From Burkholderiales bacterium (GTDB lineage: Bacteria; Pseudomonadota; Gammaproteobacteria; Burkholderiales; Casimicrobiaceae), in contig JANXNI010000094.1 of NCBI GenBank assembly GCA_025354165.1, positions 35,046 to 99,045 on the forward strand: a DNA stretch of 64,000 nucleotides. The letters run 5' to 3'. The notes under the pieces were generated by a model. The model searched no databases. It saw only the letters and a list, made by a program, of their open reading frames with translations, and had not been told where the DNA came from. Both the position numbers and the translations under genes were made by a program. Position 1 is the first letter of the stretch. The number at the start of each line of letters is the position of its first letter. This document shows positions 9,273-17,502 of this stretch, one piece after another.

Positions 9273-10397
9273 ATGACTCGCCTCTCGACGGTTGCGGAAC
9301 TGTCCGCGCCGGTGTCACAACTTCCTCCTTCAGCTTATTTCGACGACGCGTTGTTGCGTCGCGAACGCGAACTGCTGTTCGCCAAGGATGGGCCCGGTTA
9401 CGCGGGCCACGAGCTGATGGTGCCTAACGTCGCCGACTACGCTGTGCTCGCCACGCGCAACAACGCGCAGGCGTTGACGCATACGGATCGCGGCGTGAAT
9501 CTGATTTCGAATATTTGCCGTCATCGTCAAGCCATGATGCTCGATGGTCGCGGCTCACTCACCCAAAGCGGCGGTAACGTGGTGTGCCCGCTGCATCGCT
9601 GGACGTATTCCGGCGAAGGCGAATTGATTGGCGCGCCGCATTTTGCGTGCAATCCGGCGCTCAATCTTGCCAATAAATCGCTCAAATCGTGGAACGGTTT
9701 GTTGTTCGACGGCCCGCGCGATCCGGTGGTTGATCTCGCGAAACTGTCGACGCAGACGCGGCAATCGCTTGATTTTTCGGGCTATGTGTTTGACCGCGCC
9801 GTCGTGCATGACTGCAACTACAACTGGAAGACCTTCGTCGAGGTTTATCTGGAGGATTACCACGTCGGGCCGTTCCACCCGGGGCTCGGGCAGTTCGTCA
9901 CTTGTGACGATCTGGCGTGGGAATGGGGCGATGAGTTTTCAGTACAGACCGTTGGCCTGTCGCACGGCTTCGACAAGCCCGGCTCGCCCACTTACAAACG
10001 CTGGCACGATCAGGTCATGCAGTTCCGTGGCGGCGTGCCGCCGCCGCATGGCGCGATCTGGCTCACCTACTACCCGAACATTACGGTCGAGTGGTATCCG
10101 CACACGCTCGTCGTGTCGTCGCTCTGGCCGCAGGCGGTGGATAAAACGATTAACGTCGTCGAGTTTTATTACGCCGAAGAAGTGGCGCTGTTTGAGCGCG
10201 AATTCATCGAGGCGCAGCAGGCGGCGTACATGGAAACCTGCGTTGAGGACGACGAGATTGCGCTCCGAATGGACGCGGGTCGCAAGGCGCTGTTCAACGA
10301 AGGTCGCGTCGAAGTCGGTCCCTATCAAAGCCCGATGGAAGACGGCATGCAGCACTTCCACGAGTGGTATCGGCGCAAACTCGGCGACCACGTTTGA
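9273..10397 (+). CDS. Rieske [2Fe-2S] ring-hydroxylating oxygenase, alpha subunit
   Basis: Oxygenase component of a Rieske non-haem iron system. The 374-residue product starts at the ATG at 9273, which has AAAGGG about eight bases upstream. The Rieske motif is ISNICRHRQ...VVCPLHRW (C-x-H then C-x2-H, about residues 78-102). The catalytic mononuclear iron site is EVYLEDYHVGPFHPG with its two histidines and acid (residues about 190-205). The substrate is not clear: relatives act on aromatic rings or on quaternary amines such as carnitine or stachydrine. No ferredoxin or reductase gene is adjacent, so it must borrow an electron donor from elsewhere. It is monocistronic, ending in the intergenic repeat at 10401. 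Confidence 0.85.
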   Translation: MTRLSTVAELSAPVSQLPPSAYFDDALLRRERELLFAKDGPGYAGHELMVPNVADYAVLATRNNAQALTHTDRGVNLISNICRHRQAMMLDGRGSLTQSGGNVVCPLHRWTYSGEGELIGAPHFACNPALNLANKSLKSWNGLLFDGPRDPVVDLAKLSTQTRQSLDFSGYVFDRAVVHDCNYNWKTFVEVYLEDYHVGPFHPGLGQFVTCDDLAWEWGDEFSVQTVGLSHGFDKPGSPTYKRWHDQVMQFRGGVPPPHGAIWLTYYPNITVEWYPHTLVVSSLWPQAVDKTINVVEFYYAEEVALFEREFIEAQQAAYMETCVEDDEIALRMDAGRKALFNEGRVEVGPYQSPMEDGMQHFHEWYRRKLGDHV

Positions 10398-10400
10398 ACG

Positions 10401-10540
10401 CAACAGCTTTTCGGTAAACGCCTTGCTGCACAGGGGCTAGCGCGCCAAATAGGCCTAAACCGACTTTTGGCCTTTTTCACAACCGCTCAGCGCTAGCCCT
10501 TATGCAGCGGCGGTTGTAGCGATTCATCGGTAAAAGTCAT
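10401..10540. repeat. intergenic inverted-end repeat family, copy A
   Basis: Left end ACAGCTTTTCGGTAAACG followed by TGCACAGGGGCTAGCGC; right end CGCTAGCCCTTATGCAGCGG...CGGTAAAAGTCAT, which is its imperfect inverse. The centre holds CCGACTTTTGG. It begins four bases after the Rieske gene stop. Other copies of the family lie at 17503, 20392, 34138, 44505 and 54118. Confidence 0.7.
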
Positions 10541-10689
10541 TTCCAAAAGCTCAGCCGGAAACCCCACAAATCACTCGGCAGCTCATGCTTTCGTCATAAA
10601 TTCCGCCTACCTGACAGCGTGCTCCGCTACGCTTTCAGAAAAATCCGTTCTGATTCATCGAATTGGGAAAAAAAGGAGGAGGCGTCAAT

Positions 10690-11817
10690 ATGAATATGCT
10701 GAAACTGCGATGGCAGGCTTGCACGCTGGTGCTTTGCCTGACGACATGCCTGACTGAGCGCGTCGCTGCGCAAATCGTCGTGGGTCAAACCGCCGGATTT
10801 ACCGGTGCTGTCGCCGCGACAGTCAAGGAAGCCACCGACGGCGCGAAGCTCTACATCGACTCGGTCAACGCTAAAGGCGGCGTGAACGGGCAGAAGATCG
10901 AACTCATCTCGATGGACGACAAATTTGACCCGAAAACCGCTGAGGCAAACGCGCGTACGCTGATCGTCGACAAGCGTGCCGTCGCGCTTTTCCTGACGCG
11001 TGGAACGCCGCACAATGAGCTCATCATCAAGGTGCTTGATGAATTGAAAGTGCCACTGGTCGGGCCGTCCACGGGCGCGATGCTATTGCACGAACCGGTT
11101 AAAAGATACGTGTTCAACGTGCGTTCAACCTATCAGCGTGAAGCCGAAAAAGCGGTGGGGCTACTCGCCGCGATCGGCATCACCGCGATCGGCGTGCTGC
11201 ATGTGGACGACACCTTTGGGGCAGATGCGCTCGTAGGTATCAAGGCAGGCTTCGAGGCCAAAAAACTGAAGCCCGTGTTTCTCGGAAAGTACGACCGCAG
11301 CAAACCGGATTTCGGCCCGCTCGCGCTTGACGTACGCACCACCAGCCCGCAGGCAGTGATGGTCATCGGCTCGGGGACTCATGTGATCGATGCGCTGAAG
11401 GCGATTCGCGCTGCGGGCTCACGCGCGCAACTGGTCACGCTCTCGAATAACGCGTCCGGTGGTTTTGTCAAAGCGCTCGGCGAAAATGCGCGCGGTACCA
11501 TCATCACGCAAGTGTTTCCGAATGAGCGATCAATCACTTCACCGTTCGTCAAGGAAGCATTGACGCTAGCCAAAGCGAGCGGGCAAGCGGAGGTGTCGCC
11601 CGCCGCGCTGGAAGGCTTCGCGTCCGCCAAAGTGCTGGTGGAGGGCCTGCGCCGCGCGGGCCCCAATCCCACCGGCGAGAATGTGCGCGCGGCGCTGGAA
11701 GCCATTCGTGGTTATGACATTGGCGGTATGGACGTGACGTATTCGGCGACCGATCACACGGGGCTTGATTTTGTGGATCTCTCGATCATCAACAAAGAAG
11801 GCAAATTCACCCGCTAG
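10690..11817 (+). CDS. ABC transporter substrate-binding protein, LivK-like
   Basis: Periplasmic binding protein of the Leu/Ile/Val-type family (type I fold), 375 residues. The start at 10690 has an excellent GGAGGAGG ribosome-binding site seven bases upstream; an in-frame TTG at 10663 is less likely. A signal peptide spans residues 1-29, probably cleaved after RVAAQ. The mature protein opens with the family pattern IVVGQTAGFTGAVAATVKEATDGAKLYIDSVNAKGGVNGQKIELIS. Its ligand may be an amino acid, urea or aromatic acid; the sequence does not decide. No permease or ATPase genes are next to it, so it may serve a distant transporter, possibly the livHMGF system at the window start. Confidence 0.88.
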   Translation: MNMLKLRWQACTLVLCLTTCLTERVAAQIVVGQTAGFTGAVAATVKEATDGAKLYIDSVNAKGGVNGQKIELISMDDKFDPKTAEANARTLIVDKRAVALFLTRGTPHNELIIKVLDELKVPLVGPSTGAMLLHEPVKRYVFNVRSTYQREAEKAVGLLAAIGITAIGVLHVDDTFGADALVGIKAGFEAKKLKPVFLGKYDRSKPDFGPLALDVRTTSPQAVMVIGSGTHVIDALKAIRAAGSRAQLVTLSNNASGGFVKALGENARGTIITQVFPNERSITSPFVKEALTLAKASGQAEVSPAALEGFASAKVLVEGLRRAGPNPTGENVRAALEAIRGYDIGGMDVTYSATDHTGLDFVDLSIINKEGKFTR

Positions 11818-11883
11818 CGCGATCCCGCATGAGTCGGTGTAAGTCGCAATAGCGGTAAGGCCACTTTTGTAGAGAATGGGAGC

Positions 11884-14800
11884 ATGGTTGCTTCTGTGTC
11901 TACACCTGCCTCGCCAACACTTTCGCCATCGTCCGCACCGCGTCAGTCGGGAAAGTGGCGCAAAGCGATGCGCGTTGCGCTTACCGCGCTTGTGCTGTTT
12001 GGTATCTTGCTCGGGGCCTGCGCGCTGGTCGTGCCCTACGTGATCAAGACGACCGCGCCGAACTGGCTGAAAGAAAAGACCGGACGCATTCTCGTCGTGC
12101 GCGATGCTGCGTTTAATCCGCTCACGTTGCGTCTTCGCGTGGATGACGCGGCACTATCCGACGCTGGCAAGCCGCTCGCGCGCTTCAACACGCTGGAAAT
12201 CAAAGGCAGTTGGGCGAGCCTGACGCAACTGGCGTGGACGGCAGAAAGCATCACGCTGGTGCAGCCCGAAATCAGCGCGCGCATCGCAGCCGACGGCTCG
12301 CTCGACTGGGTACGCTTTCTCGATTCGTTCCCTAAAGACACAGCGCCGACACCGCCCAGCGACAACGTTCCACGCATTCTGCTGCACAATATTTCCGTCA
12401 CCAACGCCGATGTGCGTGTCACCGATGAGCGCACAGGCGCGAGCGAAAAACGGCTGGAACTGGCGCCACTCACGTTCACGCTCGACAAGCTCTCCACGCT
12501 GCCGCGTGATCGTGGCGACTACGCGCTGCAAGCCACATTAAACGATCAGACGCGCGTACAGTGGAAGGGCCGTGTGGGCCTGAATCCGGTGGAGAGCTCA
12601 GGTGACATCGTGGTCACCAATCTGCCGTTGACGCGCGTGCAGTCGATTGCCAATTTGCAGCTACCGGTAGGCATTGGCGGCACCGCAAACTTTCGGACGA
12701 ATTACAGCGCAACAGCCGGTACGGACTTCGTCGCGACAGGTATCGGCGACGGCGTGCTCGAAGTCAACGATTTGCGCGCGACTCAGGGCAAGGATGAGGC
12801 AAGCGCCAAATCAATCAAGCTCTCGCCGCTGTCCGCATCATGGGCTAAAACCAAAGCGGATGGGCGCGATCAGCAGGTGTTTGCGCTGTTGCCGTTGACG
12901 GCTGTCATACAGGGCTTGAGCGTCAAGGCGAATGGCCAGACCGAACCGTTACTGAGCGCGGCGCAGGTGACGACGGTCAAGCCCGTTACGGTGGATCTCA
13001 ATGCGCGGACGGTGGAGGTGCCGCAGATTGCGATCACGGGTTTGCAGGGGAATGTTTTGCGCGACAAGAGCGGTCGCTTGTTGTTGCCGTTTGCGGGGCT
13101 GTCTGCATCGAACGCGACGCCTAAACCTGCGGCGCAAGCAGTGGTCACCAACCCAACGCCCGATGAAAAAGGCTGGCGAATCAACATGGCAGAAGTCGCC
13201 ACCGACAAAGCCAATCTCGCGCTCCGTGATCAGAGCTTCGCTGTGCCGCAAACGGTGGCCGCCAAACTTGACTTGACCCTCGGTGCCACCATTGCGACCG
13301 GCGACAAACAGAGCGTGATCGTGAGCAGCAAACGTGTCGCTTTGAGCGATGTCGCGATGCGCGATGACGCCGCAACAACAGCGTGGTTAATCGTGAAGGA
13401 AATTCGTGCGCTACCCGTTGAACTCGACGTGCTCGGATCGAAGATAGACCTGCCGAAAATTGAGGTCGTAGCTCCCTTCGTCAATCTCACACTCGATAAG
13501 GACGGCATTGATGTTGCGCGCAAGTTGGCACCAGCCGTCGCAACCAGCGCAGCCCCAGTCGCCCCCGTTCGACCAACGCCATCGACCGCAACCGCCGCCA
13601 CTCAAAAAATCAGCGTGGCAGGCGTCTCCGTCAACGGTGGCCGCGTTAGCCTGACTGACAGCACTTTGCCCAGCGCATTGACGCACGTCGTCGACGCTAT
13701 TCGCATTAACGCGGATCGTATTGAAATAGACGGTTCGCGCCCCCTCAGCGCTAGCGCAAACGCCACACTCGCCAGCGGCGGCGCGCTGCAGGCGAAGCTC
13801 AAATTTGACCAGAAACGAAATGACGGAGAAGCAGAGTTTCGTCTCGAAAAAGTCGCGCTCGCGACGCTCTCGCCGTACTTAAATCGCAACACCAAACTCA
13901 AGCTCAGCAAAGGCGAAGCGGTCGTCGCAGGGCGCGCCAAATTCTCCGCTGCGACCACCGCGGAGGAGGCGTTGCGCTTCGATGGCACTATGGCCGTGAG
14001 CGAGCTTGAATTGATCGACGAAACGACACAAGCGCCGTTTGCGCAGTGGGCCGAGCTGTCGAGCCAGGATGTCAAAGTTGCAATGGGCAAGAACGGACTC
14101 GACGTCGAGCTAGTCGACCTGCTGCTCGATCAGCCGCGCGGCAAACTGATCATCGCCGAAAACAGCACGATCAATCTCACGCAGATTGGCAAAACGGACG
14201 CATCCGGCGCGCCGATGCCAGCGGTGCAATCGGTGAAGCCCGCGCAGACCGCACCTGTGCCAGCGGACGGTAAAAAAGCGGTGCGCGTGAAAGTGGATCG
14301 ATTGCAGGTGACCGGTGGCGACGTGGAATTCGCCGACCTTTCGTTGCGCCCGCAATTTGGCACCCGCGTGTCCGATCTCTCGGGGCTGATTGTCGGCCTG
14401 TCGACTGAACCGTCATCGCGCGCCGAAGTGTCGCTGGAAGGCAAGGTCGATGAGTTCGGGCTGGCCCGCGTGTCCGGCAATCTCTCGCCGCTCGGCGCGA
14501 CGGAATACACCGACATCAAAGCCATTTTTCGCAACGTCGAGATGAAAAATCTCACCCCGTATTCGGGGAAATTCGCTGGTCGCAAAATCGAATCGGGCAA
14601 GCTCTCGCTTGATCTCGAATACAAAATTGATCAGCGAAAACTGAAGGGCGAAAACAAGGTCGTTGTCGACAATCTGGTGCTCGGCGATCGGATCGAGAGC
14701 AAGGACGCGACGAACCTGCCACTTGATCTCGCCATCGCGTTGCTGCGCGACAGTAACGGCATGATCGAGTTGGGTTTGCCGGTGCAAGGCTCGCTCGACG

Positions 14801-15549
14801 ACCCACAGTTCAGCTTCGGCGGACTCGTTTGGAAGGTGATCGTCAATGTGCTGACCAAAATCGCGACCTCACCGTTCCGTGCGCTCGGCGCGTTGCTGGG
14901 GGGCAGCGGCGAAGAGTTCGAAGCCGTGAATTTCGAGCCCGGCGAGGCGCGCCTGCTACCGCCGGAGCGCGAAAAGCTGGCAAAGCTTGCCAAAGCGCTG
15001 GAGCAGCGTCCGCAGCTCAAACTCGAAGTCGTTGGCCGCTTCGATAAAACACGTGATCGCGAAGCGCTGGCCGACAATATTTTGAAGCTTGAAATCAGCA
15101 AACGAGCAGGCATGAAACCTCCCGGCGCTAATGAGCCGCTGATCATTTCGTTCACTGATGCCAAGGTGCAGGCCGCACTGGATGAACTCGCGACTGCCGC
15201 AGGCGATGACGCCACGAAACTGCGCGCGCAATACCTCCCGCCCGCAAGCAACGCCGTCTTCGGCGCGCTGCAAAACGCCCGCGAACGCCTGACCGAAAAG
15301 GGCCGCACAGAAGCCGCCGACGCACGCGGCAAGTACTACCCGGCGCTGTTCAAGCTCATGCACACGAAGCAGGCGGTGCCCGACACTGCGTACGCCACGC
15401 TCGCCAGCTTCCGCGCCGGGGTGATCAAAACCACGCTCACCGCTGTCAACAAGTTCGACGCAGCCCGCGTTAGCGTCGCTGCATCGCAACCTGTGAAATC
15501 CAGCACGCCGGATCAGGTTGCCACGACGCTTGCGTTGTCCGTGAAATGA
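11884..15549 (+). CDS. DUF748 / AsmA-like envelope protein
   Basis: A 1221-residue protein with a short basic cytoplasmic N-terminus, one membrane anchor (residues about 29-52, VALTALVLFGILLGACALVV) and a very long periplasmic part of repeated beta-rich segments. The opening PNWLKEKTGRILVVRDAAFNPLTLRLRVDDAALSD and the later PYSGKFAGRKIESGKLSLDLEYKIDQRKLKGENKVVVDNLVLGDR are typical of DUF748. Family members resemble AsmA/TamB-type bridge proteins linked to lipid or outer-membrane homeostasis, but no biochemical role is established. The last ~250 residues (FEPGEARLLPPEREKLAKLAKAL...) resemble the OmpA-like tail seen in many DUF748 proteins. The stop codon lies at the first junction of a 23 bp tandem repeat. 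Confidence 0.85.
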   Translation: MVASVSTPASPTLSPSSAPRQSGKWRKAMRVALTALVLFGILLGACALVVPYVIKTTAPNWLKEKTGRILVVRDAAFNPLTLRLRVDDAALSDAGKPLARFNTLEIKGSWASLTQLAWTAESITLVQPEISARIAADGSLDWVRFLDSFPKDTAPTPPSDNVPRILLHNISVTNADVRVTDERTGASEKRLELAPLTFTLDKLSTLPRDRGDYALQATLNDQTRVQWKGRVGLNPVESSGDIVVTNLPLTRVQSIANLQLPVGIGGTANFRTNYSATAGTDFVATGIGDGVLEVNDLRATQGKDEASAKSIKLSPLSASWAKTKADGRDQQVFALLPLTAVIQGLSVKANGQTEPLLSAAQVTTVKPVTVDLNARTVEVPQIAITGLQGNVLRDKSGRLLLPFAGLSASNATPKPAAQAVVTNPTPDEKGWRINMAEVATDKANLALRDQSFAVPQTVAAKLDLTLGATIATGDKQSVIVSSKRVALSDVAMRDDAATTAWLIVKEIRALPVELDVLGSKIDLPKIEVVAPFVNLTLDKDGIDVARKLAPAVATSAAPVAPVRPTPSTATAATQKISVAGVSVNGGRVSLTDSTLPSALTHVVDAIRINADRIEIDGSRPLSASANATLASGGALQAKLKFDQKRNDGEAEFRLEKVALATLSPYLNRNTKLKLSKGEAVVAGRAKFSAATTAEEALRFDGTMAVSELELIDETTQAPFAQWAELSSQDVKVAMGKNGLDVELVDLLLDQPRGKLIIAENSTINLTQIGKTDASGAPMPAVQSVKPAQTAPVPADGKKAVRVKVDRLQVTGGDVEFADLSLRPQFGTRVSDLSGLIVGLSTEPSSRAEVSLEGKVDEFGLARVSGNLSPLGATEYTDIKAIFRNVEMKNLTPYSGKFAGRKIESGKLSLDLEYKIDQRKLKGENKVVVDNLVLGDRIESKDATNLPLDLAIALLRDSNGMIELGLPVQGSLDDPQFSFGGLVWKVIVNVLTKIATSPFRALGALLGGSGEEFEAVNFEPGEARLLPPEREKLAKLAKALEQRPQLKLEVVGRFDKTRDREALADNILKLEISKRAGMKPPGANEPLIISFTDAKVQAALDELATAAGDDATKLRAQYLPPASNAVFGALQNARERLTEKGRTEAADARGKYYPALFKLMHTKQAVPDTAYATLASFRAGVIKTTLTAVNKFDAARVSVAASQPVKSSTPDQVATTLALSVK

Positions 15550-15594
15550 CGCTGGCGTTGTGTGTGAAATGACCGTGGCGTTGTCAGTGAAATA
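15526..15594. repeat. 23 bp tandem repeat (three units) across the DUF748 gene stop
   Basis: Units at 15526-15548, 15549-15571 and 15572-15594 share the pattern ACGCTGGCGTTGTNNGTGAAAT plus one base. The first unit encodes the protein's final residues TLALSVK. The TGA stop (15547-15549) spans the first junction. As 23 is not a multiple of 3, the later units fall into other frames and do not extend the protein. Confidence 0.85.
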
Positions 15595-15615
15595 GTTGTT
15601 CTCAAGGAGTGCCTC

Positions 15616-15843
15616 ATGCCCGCATCAACCATTAACGCCATCCCCGTCGTCATTCCGGCAAAGCGGCAGCCGCTCAAATCGCAAGCGAAATGGAAACGCG
15701 TGATCATCGCAGTCCTTGCGATGCTCTATGTGATTTCGCCACTCGATTTGATTCCCGATTTCATCCCCGTCGTCGGTTGGCTCGATGATCTCGGTGTGCT
15801 CGTGTGGGCGGCGCGTCAGGTTTTTTTCAACAGGACAATCTAA
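15616..15843 (+). CDS. YkvA-family (DUF1232) small membrane protein
   Basis: A 75-residue protein with the DUF1232 signature YVISPLDLIPDFIPVVGWLDDLGVLVWAAR in its second half, a short hydrophobic hairpin that probably inserts in the membrane. The N-terminal half is basic. AAGGAG lies six bases before the ATG. No function is established for the family. It follows the DUF748 gene by 66 bases, after the tandem repeat, and may be co-transcribed with it. Its 3' end is only 36 bases from the convergent DUF1801 gene. Confidence 0.82.
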   Translation: MPASTINAIPVVIPAKRQPLKSQAKWKRVIIAVLAMLYVISPLDLIPDFIPVVGWLDDLGVLVWAARQVFFNRTI

Positions 15844-15879
15844 CCGTTTCGCGGGCGTCGCACCGGAGCGAGCGTGGCG

Positions 15880-16320
15880 TCACTTCGCTCGCTTCGCCGT
15901 CGCCTTTGCTTTGACGCTTGCGGAATTAAGGGCAACGGCGGCCAGAATGAGCATCTTGAACGCGTCGGCGTCAACCGCCTCGCCCTCGCGAATGTCAATC
16001 GCGCGCCTAACGTTGCCGTCGAGACTTGCGTTGAACAGCTTGGCCGGATCTGCAAGCGCCGCACCCTTGGCGAAGGTCAGTTTAACGACCGCTTTATAAG
16101 TCTCGCCGGTGCAGATGATTCCGTCATGCGACCAGACCGGCGTGCCCATCCATTTCCATTGCTCCTCAACGTCCGGGATGGCCGCTTTGATGAGCGTTCG
16201 CATCTGACTCAAAGTCTCTGCGCGCCAATCTCCGAGATCGCTAATGCGCTTGTCGATCAGCTCGGATGGCGTCGCTGCGGGAGCCACTTCGCTATGGGGT
16301 TGAACTTTAGAAGTTGGCAT
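15880..16320 (-). CDS. DUF1801 (YdhG/YdeI-like) domain protein
   Basis: A 146-residue cytoplasmic protein with the DUF1801 pattern: AETLSQMRTLIKAAIPDVEEQWKWMGTPVWSHDGIICTGETYKAVVKLTFAKGA at residues 34-88, then the FNASLDGNVRRAIDIREG stretch. Members of this family are small fold proteins of unknown role, some linked to toxin-antitoxin loci or metal stress. The C-terminus is Ala/Lys-rich. It overlaps the upstream GFA gene by one base, so the two are translationally coupled. The pair lies next to an attC-like site and may be captured cassette DNA. Confidence 0.8.
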   Translation of the reverse strand: MPTSKVQPHSEVAPAATPSELIDKRISDLGDWRAETLSQMRTLIKAAIPDVEEQWKWMGTPVWSHDGIICTGETYKAVVKLTFAKGAALADPAKLFNASLDGNVRRAIDIREGEAVDADAFKMLILAAVALNSASVKAKATAKRAK

Positions 16321-16748
16321 CAGGGCTCTCCAACAAATCGGACATTGGGAATCCAGCCTTTTGCACGCCTTGACAGTCGGCTCGCTTCGTCTTCGCCGTC
16401 AAAGGAAACCTGCCCGCGCTTCAATAAACCGGGATCAACGTTATCAAGTGCGTTGACGCTGACGACCGCATAGGTTTTTCCGGCGATTTCACTCGTCACA
16501 ACGGGCACCGCGCCGCAGCGTGAACAGACGTGAAACACGGCTGTTTTAGTGCCGAATGTGTACTCCGAAACGTGCGCCTTGTCTCGAATCTCAACCTCAA
16601 GCGCGCCCGTGGCGCACGCCGTCCACACGCCGCCATGCTTCAGGCAAAAGGAGCACGTGCAGGCGCGCGCGGGTATTTCGGCAGGCTCAGGTAACCAATT
16701 GAGCCGAAACGAAATGTTTCCGCAATGACAGCTTCCGCGTAACAGCAT
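16320..16748 (-). CDS. GFA-family (CENP-V/Gfa-like) zinc protein
   Basis: A 142-residue protein of the family that includes glutathione-dependent formaldehyde-activating enzyme. Zinc ligands are visible as GSCHCGNISF (residues 6-15), CTCSFCLKHGG (around 30-40) and VCSRCGAVPVV (around 74-84). The family binds zinc and is structurally related to S-(hydroxymethyl)glutathione synthase, but most members lack a proven activity. The sequence PNVRFVG near the end is also typical. It is followed by the coupled DUF1801 gene. An attC-like site lies about 30 bases upstream of its start, so it occupies the position of the second gene cassette of an integron-like array. Confidence 0.85.
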   Translation of the reverse strand: MLLRGSCHCGNISFRLNWLPEPAEIPARACTCSFCLKHGGVWTACATGALEVEIRDKAHVSEYTFGTKTAVFHVCSRCGAVPVVTSEIAGKTYAVVSVNALDNVDPGLLKRGQVSFDGEDEASRLSRRAKGWIPNVRFVGEP

Positions 16749-16777
16749 GGCTTGCGACTTTGGGTGGTTTAGTGAGA

Positions 16778-16848
16778 GCTAACGTTTGAGATGAGTGGCT
16801 CGCGGAGGCGGCCTGCCGGAGCGAGTCCGCTCGATGGAAGGGTTAGGC
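16778..16848 (-). other. attC-like integron recombination site
   Basis: Read on the minus strand, the 71 bp begins GCCTAACCC...CATCGAG and ends CTCATCTCAAACGTTAGC. This is the outer pair of core sites (RYYYAAC and GTTRRRY types) with the inner L boxes and a central imperfect stem (GGCTCGC with GCGAGTCC). The last core base triplet is AGC rather than three purines. This is expected where the following cassette supplies those bases: the cassette's own left edge (17258 leftwards) starts TTAGGC, which would restore a perfect GTTAGGC/GCCTAAC pair on excision. The call rests on pattern recognition, not a covariance search. Confidence 0.7.
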
Positions 16849-16895
16849 ATCGCTTTTCGTGGCCGCCGGTATCGCCGCTGTGATTGTTCTGGAGA

Positions 16896-17243
16896 CTACA
16901 GACCTTCGTTGAACCGTTCGGTTCTAAACCCTGTGACTTTGCCATTTTCGTCAAAGTTGATTTGGAAATAGAACTGCGTTTCCCAGAACAACCTGAATCT
17001 TCCCACTGGAATCCAAGGGCTGATGATGGCATTGGATGGCGCGCTGTATTGATACGGCAGGCCTTCCTTCTGAAGAGCTCGTTCAACTTGAACGCGTGTG
17101 TCGCCCGCGATTGCGGATCTCTTTACTTTCTCAAAGAGTTCCGAGCTGGTTCGCTGCGCTTTGAACTCGTACGTACAGCTCGTGGCTACGACCGAGATAG
17201 CAGCTAGTGCCGAAACGATCAATAGAAGCTGACGAGCGCGCAT
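16896..17243 (-). CDS. putative lipoprotein in an integron-type cassette
   Basis: A 115-residue product from the ATG at 17243; an earlier in-frame start at 17285 would lie upstream of the cassette core site. Residues 1-22 (MRARQLLLIVSALAAISVVATSC) form a signal peptide with lipobox-like VATSC. The mature part, SAIAGDTRVQVERALQKEGL then FRLFWETQFYFQINFDENGKV, loosely recalls small BamE/OmlA-fold lipoproteins, but I cannot assign a family. The gene lies exactly between two integron-type core sites (17253-17259 and the attC-like site at 16778-16848), the classic one-gene cassette layout with the recombination site after the stop. Confidence 0.6.
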   Translation of the reverse strand: MRARQLLLIVSALAAISVVATSCTYEFKAQRTSSELFEKVKRSAIAGDTRVQVERALQKEGLPYQYSAPSNAIISPWIPVGRFRLFWETQFYFQINFDENGKVTGFRTERFNEGL

Positions 17244-17250
17244 TTGAGTG

Positions 17251-17260
17251 ATGCCTAACG
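17251..17260 (-). other. integron-type core site (attI or cassette junction)
   Basis: On the minus strand the sequence reads CGTTAGGCAT, a canonical GTTRRRY core, ten bases upstream of the lipoprotein start codon. No matching GCCTAAC lies within 100 bases further upstream, so it resembles an attI-type end rather than a second full attC. An A/T-rich stretch with TATAAA and TATATT lies just upstream, as would a cassette promoter. Confidence 0.5.
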
Positions 17261-17334
17261 TAATATAAATTTGCATCGCAAGCATATATTTTTATACGCA
17301 CATTCCCCATTTTGGATGGATCGCGCGGCAACCT

Positions 17335-17364
17335 TTGCCGACGGGCACACAATATTTTTATACT
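17335..17364 (+). promoter_or_regulatory. candidate promoter under the LexA box
   Basis: TTGCCG at 17335-17340 and TATACT at 17359-17364 are separated by 18 bases. The -10 overlaps the LexA box at 17361. It points rightwards, away from the cassettes, where an integrase gene would lie in an intact integron. No substantial gene follows before gshA. Confidence 0.35.
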
Positions 17365-17380
17365 GTAATACTGTACAGTT
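17361..17380. promoter_or_regulatory. LexA (SOS) box
   Basis: TACTGTAATACTGTACAGTT matches the beta/gamma-proteobacterial LexA consensus CTG-N10-CAG with the flanking TA and TT (TACTGT-N8-ACAGTT). Integron integrase promoters are known LexA targets, and this box lies about 100 bases from the attI-like core. Alternatively it controls the minus-strand lipoprotein gene, or an unrecognised short transcript. Confidence 0.6.
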
Positions 17381-17502
17381 TTAATGCAAGTGCACAAACT
17401 AGAGTCGGCTGCACCCGTTCGTTCCGCTCGGCGGGTGAATTTGTCGCGTGGCGACGCGTGGCTGATAGGTGGATGGGGTTTGTGGTGCGCCTGATATTTG
17501 AG

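Noticed and set aside
15840..15879. A second attC site after the DUF1801 gene.
   Set aside because: The minus strand has GGTTAGATT here but no matching RYYYAAC partner or L boxes at the expected distance.
17384..17494. A short open frame downstream of the LexA box as an integrase remnant.
   Set aside because: The 36 or so residues show no resemblance to the N-terminus of IntI-type tyrosine recombinases. I report the site as lacking an integrase instead.
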